A stretch of 64,000 bases of DNA from Microbulbifer hainanensis (lineage in GTDB: Bacteria > Pseudomonadota > Gammaproteobacteria > Pseudomonadales > Cellvibrionaceae). Position numbers and translations under genes: made by a program. Numbering within the stretch: position 1 is the first letter of the stretch; the number at the start of each line of letters is the position of its first letter. This document shows positions 1-7,482 of this stretch, one piece after another. The notes under the pieces were generated by a model. That model was not told the DNA's origin, searched no databases, and saw nothing but the letters and a program-made list of their open reading frames with translations. Location: NCBI RefSeq assembly GCF_014904735.1, contig NZ_JACZCR010000019.1:1-64000 (forward strand), given 5' to 3'.

Positions 1-2
1 AG

Positions 3-1166
3 ACCCGCTACGATATGAAGGGCGAGCACCGCTTCGACGGCGACTACTGGGACAAGCTGCTGTTCCGCCTCGGCTACACCGACTACCAGCACGTGGAACT
101 TGAGGGCGGCGCCCCCGGCACCCGCTTCACCAACAACACCTGGGAGAGCCGTGTCGAACTCACCCACGGTGGCGAGGAATGGCGCGGCGCCTACGGCCTG
201 CAATTGTCCAACAAGGATTTTGCCGCGCTGGGCGACGAGGCATTCGTGCCTCCGTCAGTGACCCAGAGCGCCGGCGCCTTCGTCATGAAGGAGCGGGACT
301 GGGACAAGTGGCACCTGGATCTGGGCGGCCGCCTGGAACACGTGTCGGTGGATCCCGACAACGGCGATGCCGAGGACTTCGGCCTGCTCGGCGCCAGCGG
401 CGCGCTGCAGTATTTCTTTACCGATCACCAGCACCTGAGCCTGGGACTCACCAGCGCCGAGCGCGCGCCGGTGCAGGAAGAGCTGTTTGCCAACGGCGTG
501 CACGTGGCCGAGGGCCGCTACCTGCTGGGCAACCGGGATCTGAACAAAGAAAACTCCGTCAACCTGGAGCTGGGCTACCACCACCACAACGCAGATGCCG
601 AGGGATGGCACGCCGCCAAGCTGGAGGCCAGCATCTATTACAACCATATCGGCGACTATATCTATGCGCGCAATACCGGCATGGATGACCCGGACAGCGG
701 CCTGGGCATTTTCAGCTACAGCAATCGCGACGCCAATTTCTATGGCGCCGAAGCATCGGTGGAAATCCCCCTGAACGACACCCTGAGCCTGACACTGTTC
801 GGCGACAGCGTGCGCGCCCAGTTCGCTAACCGCATTGCCGGCGAGAGCCGCGACGTGCCGCGCCTGCCGCCACTGCGCTTCGGCTTTGCGCTGGGCGGCG
901 ACTACGAGCAGTGGAACTGGGAGTGGCGCACATCTCACGCCACCGGGCAAACGCGCCCGGGCGCCTTCGAAGAACCCACGGACGGCTACACGCGCATGGA
1001 TCTCACCGCGCAGTATGACCTGGACATTGGCGGCAAAGATGCCACAGTCTTCGTCAACGGCAACAACCTGCTGAATCAGGAAATCCGCAACTCCACTTCG
1101 CTGTTGCGCGACTACGCCCCGGATACAGAACGCAGTATCGAAGCGGGCATCCGGTTTATTTTCTAA
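3..1166 (+). CDS. TonB-dependent outer-membrane receptor, C-terminal part (ZnuD-like)
   Basis: The reading frame is open from the first bases of the window, so the gene is truncated at its 5' end and the first in-window ATG is not the start. About 387 residues are visible. They form the beta-barrel end of a TonB receptor: alternating aromatic strands, the barrel signature TSAERAPVQEELFANGVH, and a closing strand ending in Phe (IRFIF). The segment around 'GNRDLNKENSVNLELG' is typical of the zinc receptor ZnuD and relatives, so uptake of a metal ion or chelate is likely but not proven. The plug domain and TonB box lie outside the window. Stop at 1164-1166 is followed by short hairpins. Confidence 0.85.
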   Translation, partial: TRYDMKGEHRFDGDYWDKLLFRLGYTDYQHVELEGGAPGTRFTNNTWESRVELTHGGEEWRGAYGLQLSNKDFAALGDEAFVPPSVTQSAGAFVMKERDWDKWHLDLGGRLEHVSVDPDNGDAEDFGLLGASGALQYFFTDHQHLSLGLTSAERAPVQEELFANGVHVAEGRYLLGNRDLNKENSVNLELGYHHHNADAEGWHAAKLEASIYYNHIGDYIYARNTGMDDPDSGLGIFSYSNRDANFYGAEASVEIPLNDTLSLTLFGDSVRAQFANRIAGESRDVPRLPPLRFGFALGGDYEQWNWEWRTSHATGQTRPGAFEEPTDGYTRMDLTAQYDLDIGGKDATVFVNGNNLLNQEIRNSTSLLRDYAPDTERSIEAGIRFIF

Positions 1167-1196
1167 GCCGTAACGGCTTCAATCATCCAACCAGTT

Positions 1197-1222
1197 GGCC
1201 CCTGTATACCGGAACAGGGGCC
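1197..1222 (+). terminator. Hairpin after the TonB receptor, possible terminator
   Basis: Perfect 9-bp stem (GGCCCCTGT / ACAGGGGCC) with an 8-nt loop, 30 bp after the receptor stop codon. It is followed by a pyrimidine-rich but not pure T stretch. A smaller 6-bp hairpin (AAGCCG-TAA-CGGCTT, 1165-1179) overlaps the stop codon. The position fits termination of the receptor transcript; the weak T tract keeps confidence moderate. Confidence 0.55.
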
Positions 1223-1230
1223 ACTTCTTC

Positions 1231-1257
1231 TACAATAGCCCGATAAACATTATTGTA
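1231..1257. repeat. Inverted repeat TACAATA / TATTGTA upstream of asmA
   Basis: Two perfect 7-bp arms (1231-1237 and 1251-1257) separated by 13 bp, about 95-120 bp before the asmA start. It could be an operator or chance symmetry in AT-rich sequence. A second small hairpin, CCGGGC-TCC-GCCCGG, lies at 1279-1293. Confidence 0.3.
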
Positions 1258-1351
1258 GGCGCACCGTTTTCGGGAACACCGGGCTCCGCCCGGCATCCTA
1301 ATTCCAAGGTTCCCAAACGGTTCTTTCTCGAAAACAGGGATAAAGCTCTCC

Positions 1352-3397
1352 ATGGCCTGGATCAAACGCACTTTTATCGCTCTCCTCTTTGTCTTCCTGC
1401 TGCTCGCCGGTGCTGTCGCCTGGCTGCTGGCCGGGCTGGATATCAACCAGTACAAACCCCAACTGGAACAAATGGCGGCGAAACAGGGGATCTCCCTGAA
1501 ACTCGATGGCGATATCGGCTGGCAACTCTGGCCCAACATCGCGCTGGAACTGGACGGCGTGCAGCTGGCCCCACTGCCCCAGCCGGATCAGCCGCTGGTG
1601 CGCGCCGACAAAGTTGCGGTGGGTGTCGCGGTTATGCCGCTGCTCAAGCGCCGTATCGAGGCCAAGGAAATCGTTTTGCTCGGCCCGCAGATCGACCTGA
1701 CCGTCGACGAAAAGGGACGTGGCAACTGGGAGCTGCTCAGCGACGCCATGGAAGCGCAGAAAAAACAGGCCGCCGACCAGCCCCCCAAACTCGAAGTGCC
1801 GGACGAAGCGGAAAAACAGGGCGGGCAACAACTGAACCTGGCCCTGGAAAAGCTGCGCATCGAAGATGGGCGCCTGAGTTACACAGACGCCAGCAACAAG
1901 ACAGAGTACAGCGTCGATCAGCTGCATGTGAGCGCCGACAACCTGGTACCGGGTGGCGAGCCCGGCAAAGTAGAGGCCAGCGCACAGATTTCCGGCACTG
2001 CACTCAAGCAACCGGTACAGCTGGATCTGGACAGCTCCCTGGCACTAGATGAGGGACTGAACGGCCTGCGGCTGCAGCCACTGCAGTTCACACTGAGCAG
2101 CGGCGAAGCTGCGGCCAAGATGAACCTGCGCGGCCATGTGCGCCGCACCGCCGCCAACAAACCCTGGCAGGTGCAGATGAACGTCAATGCAGACGTCGAA
2201 CCCCTGCGCCCCTGGCTCGCGGTAACTGGCACCGAACTGGTTACCCAGAGCGCCGATGCCCTGAAGCGTTTCAAACTCACCACCAGTATCGAGGGCACAG
2301 AAAACAAGCTGGACCTGACGCCGCTGCAGCTGGCCCTGGACGACACCACCTTTGCCGGTAATGCACAGCTGCGCAACGGCGACATGCCCGGGCTGGACCT
2401 GACCCTGCGCGGCGGTAAGCTGGTGCTGGATGACTACCTGCCACCACCGGCGCCGGAAGCGGAAGCGCAGGAAACCGACACAGCCGCTCCCGCGGAGCCG
2501 ACACCACTGCCACTTACCGCGATGCGCGGCTTTACCGCCAATCTGGATATCTCGCTGCAACAACTGAGGGCTCTGGACCTGCAGGCGGACAGCCCGCAAC
2601 TGCAGCTCAACGTTGACAATGGCCTCTATCGCCTGCAGAAACTTTCCGCCGACCTGTATGGTGGCGAGCTGAACAGCAACGGCCAGTTCAATGCCCGCGG
2701 CAAGTCGGCCCAGGCCGAGCTGAGCGGCGGCCTCGCCGGCGTGGAAATTTCCAAGGTGCAAGAGGCGCTCTTCCCCAGTGACCGGGTCAAGATCTCCGGG
2801 CGCACCAACGTAAACTGGGCCGCGCGCACCAGTGGCAGCGACACCCAGCAACTGCAGGACAAGCTCCGCGCCGCGGTGCAGGTGTCCAGCGACCAGCTGT
2901 CGCTGGCGCCGTTCAACCTGGAAAAGGGCATGTGTCAGCTGGTCAGCTACGCCGAGAAGACCCCGCTGCCGGAACGCGAATGGCCGAGCAGCACCCGCCT
3001 GCAGGATCTGCGCGCCAATATCACTGTCGAGGGCAAGCAGGTAAAAGTGCAGGAGGTCCTCGCCGGCGTTGAGAATATCGCCCTGACCGGCGACGGCACC
3101 ATCGACCTGGACAAGGCCGATTTCGACTTTGCCCTGGGCCTGGCCCTGGTCGGCGAGCGCACTTCCGCCGACGGCTGCAGCGTCAAGAATGACCGCTGGC
3201 GCAACCGCCCGCTGCCCCTGCGCTGCAAGGACAGCTTCGCCGACGCCGGTGCCACCAGCTGTAAGCCCGACAGCCGCCGACTGGACGACCTGCTCCGCGA
3301 CGAGCTCAAGTACAAGGCCGAGAAGAAGTACGGCAACAAGGTGAAGGAAAAGGTCGAAGACCTGAAGGACAAGCTGAAGGGTCTGTTCAAGCGCTGA
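1352..3397 (+). CDS. asmA: AsmA family protein
   Basis: 681-residue protein with one N-terminal membrane anchor (about residues 5-28, followed by the AsmA signature LDINQYKPQLEQ) and a long periplasmic AsmA domain. The C-terminal AsmA repeat region lies around residues 470-620, and the tail is Lys-rich. E. coli AsmA is 617 residues, so length is normal. Members of this family span the envelope and are linked to lipid transport and outer-membrane homeostasis; the cargo here is unknown. The gene order asmA-mutY-yggX is also found in Pseudomonas, which supports orthology. A GC-rich hairpin separates it from mutY. Confidence 0.88.
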   Translation: MAWIKRTFIALLFVFLLLAGAVAWLLAGLDINQYKPQLEQMAAKQGISLKLDGDIGWQLWPNIALELDGVQLAPLPQPDQPLVRADKVAVGVAVMPLLKRRIEAKEIVLLGPQIDLTVDEKGRGNWELLSDAMEAQKKQAADQPPKLEVPDEAEKQGGQQLNLALEKLRIEDGRLSYTDASNKTEYSVDQLHVSADNLVPGGEPGKVEASAQISGTALKQPVQLDLDSSLALDEGLNGLRLQPLQFTLSSGEAAAKMNLRGHVRRTAANKPWQVQMNVNADVEPLRPWLAVTGTELVTQSADALKRFKLTTSIEGTENKLDLTPLQLALDDTTFAGNAQLRNGDMPGLDLTLRGGKLVLDDYLPPPAPEAEAQETDTAAPAEPTPLPLTAMRGFTANLDISLQQLRALDLQADSPQLQLNVDNGLYRLQKLSADLYGGELNSNGQFNARGKSAQAELSGGLAGVEISKVQEALFPSDRVKISGRTNVNWAARTSGSDTQQLQDKLRAAVQVSSDQLSLAPFNLEKGMCQLVSYAEKTPLPEREWPSSTRLQDLRANITVEGKQVKVQEVLAGVENIALTGDGTIDLDKADFDFALGLALVGERTSADGCSVKNDRWRNRPLPLRCKDSFADAGATSCKPDSRRLDDLLRDELKYKAEKKYGNKVKEKVEDLKDKLKGLFKR

Positions 3398-3418
3398 TCG
3401 CACACGTCCCTTCATCGC

Positions 3419-3446
3419 GCGGGGCGGACCTCAGGTCCCGCCCCGC
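3419..3446 (+). terminator. GC-rich hairpin between asmA and mutY
   Basis: A 12-bp stem (GCGGGGCGGACC against GGT-CCCGCCCCGC with one bulged C) and a TCA loop begins 22 bp after the asmA stop codon. No T tract follows, so it may be a weak or Rho-assisted terminator. A second hairpin, GATCGCC/GGCGATC, follows at 3457-3476, just ahead of mutY. Confidence 0.5.
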
Positions 3447-3543
3447 CTGATTCCGGGATCGCCCCGACAGGCGATCTCCGCCCCCCGCTCTGTTAGACTC
3501 CGTTCGCTCTACTTCACCCAAGACCACCGACCGAAAGCCAGCG

Positions 3544-4662
3544 ATGTCGCCCAAGCAGTTTCCACAAGCCATCCTCACCTGGTTCGACCACCACGGTCGC
3601 AAGGACCTGCCCTGGCAGCAGGACATCAACCCCTATCGGGTCTGGGTATCGGAAATCATGCTGCAGCAGACCCAGGTCAGCGCCGTGATCCCGTACTTCG
3701 AACGGTTTATGGCCAGCTTCCCCACACTGGCGGACCTGGCCGGGGCGCCGCTGGATGCGGTACTGGCCCACTGGAGCGGTCTCGGCTACTACGCCCGCGC
3801 ACGCAACCTGCACAAGTGCGCCCAGACCGTAATGACCGAGCACGGCGGCGAGTTTCCCCGCGATGTAGAGGCTCTCAGCGCCCTGCCCGGAATCGGCCGC
3901 TCCACTGCCGGCGCCATCGCCAGTATCAGCATGGGAATAGAGGCCCCGATCCTCGACGGCAACGTCAAGCGGGTGCTCGCCCGCTTCCACGCCGTCGGCG
4001 GCTGGCCCGGCCAGACCGCGACCGCAAAGGAGCTGTGGCAGCTGGCGGAGGCTTATACCCCGGCAAAACGCTGCAACGATTACACCCAGGCGATGATGGA
4101 TCTGGGCGCCACCCTGTGTACCCGCAGCAAACCGCGCTGCGACGACTGCCCGCTGGCGGCAGACTGCGCGGCCCGTGCGCAGGGCAACCCGCAGGCCTAC
4201 CCGGGCAAGAAACCGAAAAAAGACAAACCGGTGCGCAGCACCACCATGCTGCTGCTCGAACACGACGGCGAACTGTATCTGCAACAGCGCGCGCCGAGCG
4301 GTATCTGGGGCGGACTCTGGTGCCCGCCGCAACTCGACGGGGACGACGGCGGCGAAGCCAGCGCACAGGAGTGGCTGGCCGCCCGGGATCTGCACGCGCA
4401 GCGGGTCCAGCCCCTGCCACCCATGCGCCATACTTTCACCCATTTCCATCTGGATATAGCGCCTGTATGGGTGCAGCTGTCCCAGCGCCGGATACTGGGC
4501 GAAGGGCAGGTGGCGGAAGCGGGCAGCGGCTGGTATAAACTGCGCCAACTCAACCGCCCCCGCGCGGCTCAGGAACTGGGCCTGCCGGCACCGATTGCAA
4601 AGCTGGCCCGGCAACTGGCGGCCTTCCAGGCCCCGCTGCTGGAAACCCAGTCCGGCACTTAA
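3544..4662 (+). CDS. mutY: A/G-specific adenine glycosylase MutY
   Basis: 372 residues. This enzyme removes adenine mispaired with 8-oxoguanine in base-excision repair. Catalytic Glu37 (EIMLQQTQV) and Asp138 (ILDGNVKRV) fall at the same numbers as in E. coli MutY. The helix-hairpin-helix [13 protein letters not shown] precedes Asp138. The [4Fe-4S] ligands follow the C-X6-C-X2-C-X5-C spacing, starting at Cys192. The C-terminal third is the NUDIX-like 8-oxoG recognition domain ([17 protein letters not shown]). The gene is followed 15 bp later by yggX, probably in one transcript. Confidence 0.97.
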   Translation: MSPKQFPQAILTWFDHHGRKDLPWQQDINPYRVWVSEIMLQQTQVSAVIPYFERFMASFPTLADLAGAPLDAVLAHWSGLGYYARARNLHKCAQTVMTEHGGEFPRDVEALSALPGIGRSTAGAIASISMGIEAPILDGNVKRVLARFHAVGGWPGQTATAKELWQLAEAYTPAKRCNDYTQAMMDLGATLCTRSKPRCDDCPLAADCAARAQGNPQAYPGKKPKKDKPVRSTTMLLLEHDGELYLQQRAPSGIWGGLWCPPQLDGDDGGEASAQEWLAARDLHAQRVQPLPPMRHTFTHFHLDIAPVWVQLSQRRILGEGQVAEAGSGWYKLRQLNRPRAAQELGLPAPIAKLARQLAAFQAPLLETQSGT

Positions 4663-4677
4663 AACGAGGAGACTCCC

Positions 4678-4962
4678 ATGTCGAGAACTGTATTCTGTCG
4701 CAAGTTCAAACAGGAACTGGAAGGCCTCGACGCGCCGCCCTTCCCCGGCCCCAAGGGACAGGACATCTACGAAAACGTCTCCAAGAAGGCCTGGCAGGAG
4801 TGGATGGCGCACCAGACTATGCTGATCAACGAAAAGCGCCTCAATATGATGGAGCCCTCCAGCCGCGCCTATCTGGGTGAGCAGATGCAGAAATTCCTCA
4901 GCGGCGAAAGCTACGACGAAGCCGAGGGCTACGTGCCACCGGAAGACGATCAAAACGCCTAA
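4678..4962 (+). CDS. yggX: Fe(II)-trafficking / oxidative damage protection protein YggX
   Basis: 94 residues, near the usual 90-91. The family signature is complete: SRTVFCRKF with the conserved Cys7, the [20 protein letters not shown] block, and the motif [18 protein letters not shown]. YggX protects iron-sulfur enzymes from oxidative damage, and its link with the 4Fe-4S enzyme MutY is a long-standing gene pair. A strong Shine-Dalgarno (GAGGAGA) sits just upstream of the ATG. The stop codon touches a perfect palindrome at 4964-4979. Confidence 0.95.
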   Translation: MSRTVFCRKFKQELEGLDAPPFPGPKGQDIYENVSKKAWQEWMAHQTMLINEKRLNMMEPSSRAYLGEQMQKFLSGESYDEAEGYVPPEDDQNA

Positions 4963-4963
4963 A

Positions 4964-4979
4964 AAGTGAGCGCTCACTT
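4964..4979. promoter_or_regulatory. Perfect 16-bp palindrome AAGTGAGCGCTCACTT
   Basis: A perfect dyad with no spacer, placed between the yggX stop codon and the -35 box of the tRNA-Phe promoter. Its form, GTGAGCGCTCAC with A/T flanks, resembles operators of TetR-family regulators. No regulator gene lies next to it, so the cognate protein is unknown. It could also fold as a small hairpin at the end of the yggX transcript. Confidence 0.45.
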
Positions 4980-5007
4980 ACAAGAAAACTATTTAGCAAT
5001 CAAAGGC

Positions 5008-5036
5008 TTGACTCGGGCACAGGGAGCGGGTTTAAT
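5008..5036 (+). promoter_or_regulatory. Sigma-70 promoter of tRNA-Phe
   Basis: TTGACT (5008-5013), a 17-bp spacer and TTTAAT (5031-5036), about 40 bp before the tRNA. The bases after the -10 box are GC-rich (acgcgcctcgcg), the kind of discriminator seen at stable-RNA promoters under stringent control. Confidence 0.75.
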
Positions 5037-5075
5037 ACGCGCCTCGCGACGCCGGAGACACTCCGCAAACGCGAA

Positions 5076-5151
5076 GCCCAGATAGCTCAGTCGGTAGAGC
5101 AGGGGATTGAAAATCCCCGTGTCGGTGGTTCGATTCCGCCTCTGGGCACCA
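5076..5151 (+). tRNA. tRNA-Phe (GAA)
   Basis: Full cloverleaf of 76 nt with encoded CCA. Acceptor GCCCAGA pairs with TCTGGGC. The D-arm contains AGCTCAGTCGGTAGAGC. The anticodon stem GGGGA/TCCCC closes the loop TTGAAAA, giving anticodon GAA. The T-arm is GGTGG-TTCGATT-CCGCC. It stands alone, with its own promoter and a strong terminator 11 bp downstream. Confidence 0.98.
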
Positions 5152-5161
5152 TACAAAACAA

Positions 5162-5189
5162 GCCTCACCCGAAAGGGTGGGGCTTTTTT
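5162..5189 (+). terminator. Rho-independent terminator of tRNA-Phe
   Basis: 9-bp stem (GCCTCACCC / GGGTGGGGC, one G-U pair) with a GAAA tetraloop, directly followed by six T residues. This is a textbook intrinsic terminator. Confidence 0.92.
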
Positions 5190-5207
5190 GTATCTGTTGT
5201 TCAGAGG

Positions 5208-5330
5208 TGGTTGAGTATCACCGATGTGATTCGACCAATTACGCCAGCAATTGGAAACGAGCGCGCAAGCGCGATGCCCGCAGGGGCGTAACAGCCATTA
5301 GACAGTTCCGATTATTCCGCCTCGACGCCG
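5208..5330 (+). repeat. Structured non-coding repeat, copy A
   Basis: First of two related blocks about 171 bp apart after tRNA-Phe. It carries hairpin 1 (ATCAC-CGAT-GTGAT, 5217-5230), hairpin 2 (CCAATT, loop ACGCCAGC, AATTGG; 5235-5254) and a small GCGC-GCAA-GCGC hairpin. Loop sequences CGAT and CGCCAGC are shared with copy B, while stem bases differ in paired fashion. A hairpin with T tract (AAAAGC-AGG-GCTTTTT, about 5351-5367) lies after it. Strand is unproven; I orient it with the tRNA. It may be a small RNA or a dispersed palindromic repeat. Confidence 0.55.
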
Positions 5331-5378
5331 CGGCTCCGAAGCCTAGGCCGAAAAGCAGGGCTTTTTAGGTAACGGGAA

Positions 5379-5500
5379 GCGGTTGAGAACCACCGATGTG
5401 GTTCGACTAATCGCGCCAGCGATTTGCAACGAGCCCACATCGCGAAGCCCGCCGGGAAAGAACAACCCCAGACCATTCCGAATATTGCGCCTCCAGCCCC
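5379..5500 (+). repeat. Structured non-coding repeat, copy B
   Basis: Second copy of the block at 5208. Over the first 78 bp about three quarters of positions match by eye. Hairpin 1 is AACCAC-CGAT-GTGGTT (5388-5403) and hairpin 2 is CTAATC, loop GCGCCAGC, GATTTG (5407-5426). Relative to copy A, a T-A pair became C-G in each of the two stems, so base pairing is kept while sequence changed. The downstream part (attccg.at.attgcgcctc region) is also shared. No protein-like coding potential was seen. Confidence 0.55.
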
Positions 5501-5886
5501 TCATCAATCTCAGTATCCAACGGGCGCGAAATCAAACCCCCTTTTATGTTATGGTCCGGCGAACACGCCATTGCGAATTGACGTATCATCAATGCTCTCA
5601 GCCATATATTGATGCTGATCTTTCGAAATAGTCATCGGGCGGAGCACCCAGAATACGCTTGGGTGCAGCAGACTATAGAACCGGCGAAAAACGACCCAAG
5701 GCTGCAAGGCTGCAAGGCTGTCTATTCTCGATAAGCCGCCATTCATGACTGTCATTTGCGATCACTTTAAAACGAAGCGACTTCACAAGAAAAAATCGGT
5801 GCACTCCGGTAACGAAACTAATTTTCACGATCTAACCAGTATTGTTAAATAGTTAAACCGATCGCTACCACTATCAGGAGCCACTT
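5501..5886. other. Intergenic stretch without a recognisable gene
   Basis: Non-coding sequence between the structured repeats and the next gene. It contains a 7-bp hairpin (GCACCCA / TGGGTGC, 5644-5666) and three tandem copies of an 8-bp unit (caaggctg, about 5698-5721). Short open frames here have no start signals or family features. The last 100 bp are AT-richer and should hold the promoter of the next gene; I could not pick clear -35 and -10 boxes. Confidence 0.5.
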
Positions 5887-6333
5887 ATGAACAAGTCTAT
5901 TTTAGCTGCCGTAATCGTCTCACTCGCCGCTGCCCCCGCTCTGGCTCAGAAGCCCGACACTACCGACAAGGGCAAACCTTCCCAAGAGCAAATGGAAGCC
6001 CATCACAAAATGATGGAAGCCAATTCCGACGGAAAAAATGCGATGATGGAAGAGCATGGCAAGATGGCTGCAATGAAGCACACTGAAGCCGAGGCGCATG
6101 GCCAGCAGCATGCAGAAATGGTCGACGCCGACGCAGAAGACAAGATGATGAAAGAAGAGAAGATGCGCATGAAGGAAGAGAAAATGCGCATGAAAGACGA
6201 ACACAAGGGCATGGAAAAGCAGCGGGAGAAAAAGGCCGAGCAAGAACAAAAAGAACTCGACAAGGGTTCTGAGCAAGGCCAGGCTGCGCGGGAAGAACAC
6301 AGCAAAAAATGGTGGCAGTTCTGGAAGAGCTGA
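5887..6333 (+). CDS. Secreted Met/Lys/Glu-rich protein of unknown function
   Basis: 148 residues. A clear Sec signal peptide (MNKSILAAVIVSLAAAPALAQ) is followed by a highly charged, helical-looking chain rich in Met, His, Lys and Glu. A 7-residue unit KEEKMRM occurs twice in tandem with a third degenerate copy (KDEHKGM), and the protein ends in KKWWQFWKS. A good Shine-Dalgarno (CAGGAG) precedes the ATG, and a perfect terminator follows. Met and His abundance would suit periplasmic copper or other metal binding, but I recognise no family; this is a hypothetical protein. Confidence 0.8.
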   Translation: MNKSILAAVIVSLAAAPALAQKPDTTDKGKPSQEQMEAHHKMMEANSDGKNAMMEEHGKMAAMKHTEAEAHGQQHAEMVDADAEDKMMKEEKMRMKEEKMRMKDEHKGMEKQREKKAEQEQKELDKGSEQGQAAREEHSKKWWQFWKS

Positions 6334-6358
6334 TTGCCAGCCAGTATTTGCCTCCGAA

Positions 6359-6384
6359 GAGCCCGGAATATTCCGGGCTTTTTA
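6359..6384 (+). terminator. Rho-independent terminator
   Basis: Perfect palindrome GCCCGGAATATTCCGGGC (6361-6378) followed by TTTTTATT, 27 bp after the stop codon of the Met-rich secreted protein. Confidence 0.9.
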
Positions 6385-6639
6385 TTGCGTGCACCACGGC
6401 TATCTGGCGATGCCGACCTGACGCGCGAACACAAAGCACCGCTTAATCTCATCATCGTGAGGACTTTCGGCCGATCACTGCATGACGATCTGACCGCAGT
6501 GCATTTCCCTTCGTGAAGATGCCCGCTTTGTTTACCTCTCAGCCCGGCGTGAGCGCAATCTAACGCTCTTTACCTTGTAGCACGATGAGCTCAGCCTGAC
6601 CCAATCACCAAGCGTGCAAATTCAAACCGGCTCAATCTA

Positions 6640-7482
6640 TTATTCCGGTACCAATGTCTCACAGCGATAGTGCACACCGCCATCTTCACTGATTTCCTCC
6701 GCCAGCCGCGGCAACAGTGCGCCCATCGTTTCTGTCAGTGTCCACGGGGGATTGAGCACAATTATGCCGGACGATGTCATTCCATGTCCGGCGCTGTCTT
6801 TCTTTATGCCCAACTCAAACTGCACAATTCGGCGGATACCGGTGGCAACGATCTGTCGCTGCAACTGTTCGATACGCTTGCGATCAACCACGGGATACCA
6901 GATGGCGACCGTGGCCGTAGACATCTTCCGGTGAATGAGTTTTAGCGCCTCCACCACTCGCTGGTAGTCCGCTTTCATTTCGTAGGGCGGATCGATCAGC
7001 ACAAAGGCGCGGCGGGATTGGCTGGGCAGCAGTGCCGACAGGCCGCGAAAGCCGTCTTGCTGGCGTACGATAAACTGCTTCCGCTCGCGGAAGTTTTTAC
7101 GCAGGTGCTCACTGTCGGCGGGATGCAGTTCGAACAGCCAGCCCCTGTCATAGGGGCGCAGCAGGTCGGCGGCGATCGCCGGCGAGCCGGGATAGAACTG
7201 CAGCTGTGCATCCGGATTGTGCGCCTTCACCGCATTCAGGTAGCAGGCCATTTCCGGCCACTGCCCCGTATCCGGCAGCAGGTGCCCGATACCAGTCTGG
7301 TACTCCTGGTTCTTCGCGGCCATTTCCGTACCGAGACGATAGAGGCCGGCGCCGGCATGTGTGTCGATATAGTCGAAGGCTTTATCCTTCTTGAGCATAT
7401 GCGCCAGTATTTCTACTTGCACAAGGTGCTTCAGCACGTCGGCAAAATTGCCGGCATGAAAACCGTGGCGATAACTGAGCAT
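6640..7482 (-). CDS. rlmJ: 23S rRNA (adenine-2030-N6)-methyltransferase RlmJ
   Basis: 280 residues, the usual length. It begins with the family's MLSYRHGFHAGNFADVLKH block and carries the catalytic N6-adenine methyltransferase motif DPPYE (in FVLIDPPYEMKADY) around residues 158-168. It methylates A2030 of 23S rRNA using S-adenosylmethionine. Monocistronic on the minus strand. The long leader side (7483-8162) contains a bulged hairpin at 7566-7595. The plus-strand open frames over it are shadows. Confidence 0.95.
   Translation of the reverse strand: MLSYRHGFHAGNFADVLKHLVQVEILAHMLKKDKAFDYIDTHAGAGLYRLGTEMAAKNQEYQTGIGHLLPDTGQWPEMACYLNAVKAHNPDAQLQFYPGSPAIAADLLRPYDRGWLFELHPADSEHLRKNFRERKQFIVRQQDGFRGLSALLPSQSRRAFVLIDPPYEMKADYQRVVEALKLIHRKMSTATVAIWYPVVDRKRIEQLQRQIVATGIRRIVQFELGIKKDSAGHGMTSSGIIVLNPPWTLTETMGALLPRLAEEISEDGGVHYRCETLVPE

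Noticed and set aside
255..950. Long minus-strand open frame opposite the TonB receptor
   Set aside because: It is a shadow in GC-rich coding DNA; the plus-strand product has clear barrel features and this one has none.
2045..3415. 456-codon minus-strand frame opposite asmA
   Set aside because: Leu/Val/Gly-rich product without family motifs; explained by codon bias of asmA.
3514..4977. 487-codon minus-strand frame across mutY and yggX
   Set aside because: Runs antisense through two recognised genes and shows no motif or start signal.
5177..5631. Short frames over the structured repeats
   Set aside because: The products are Arg/Pro-rich and unlike each other although the DNA copies are similar, so RNA/DNA structure and not protein is conserved.
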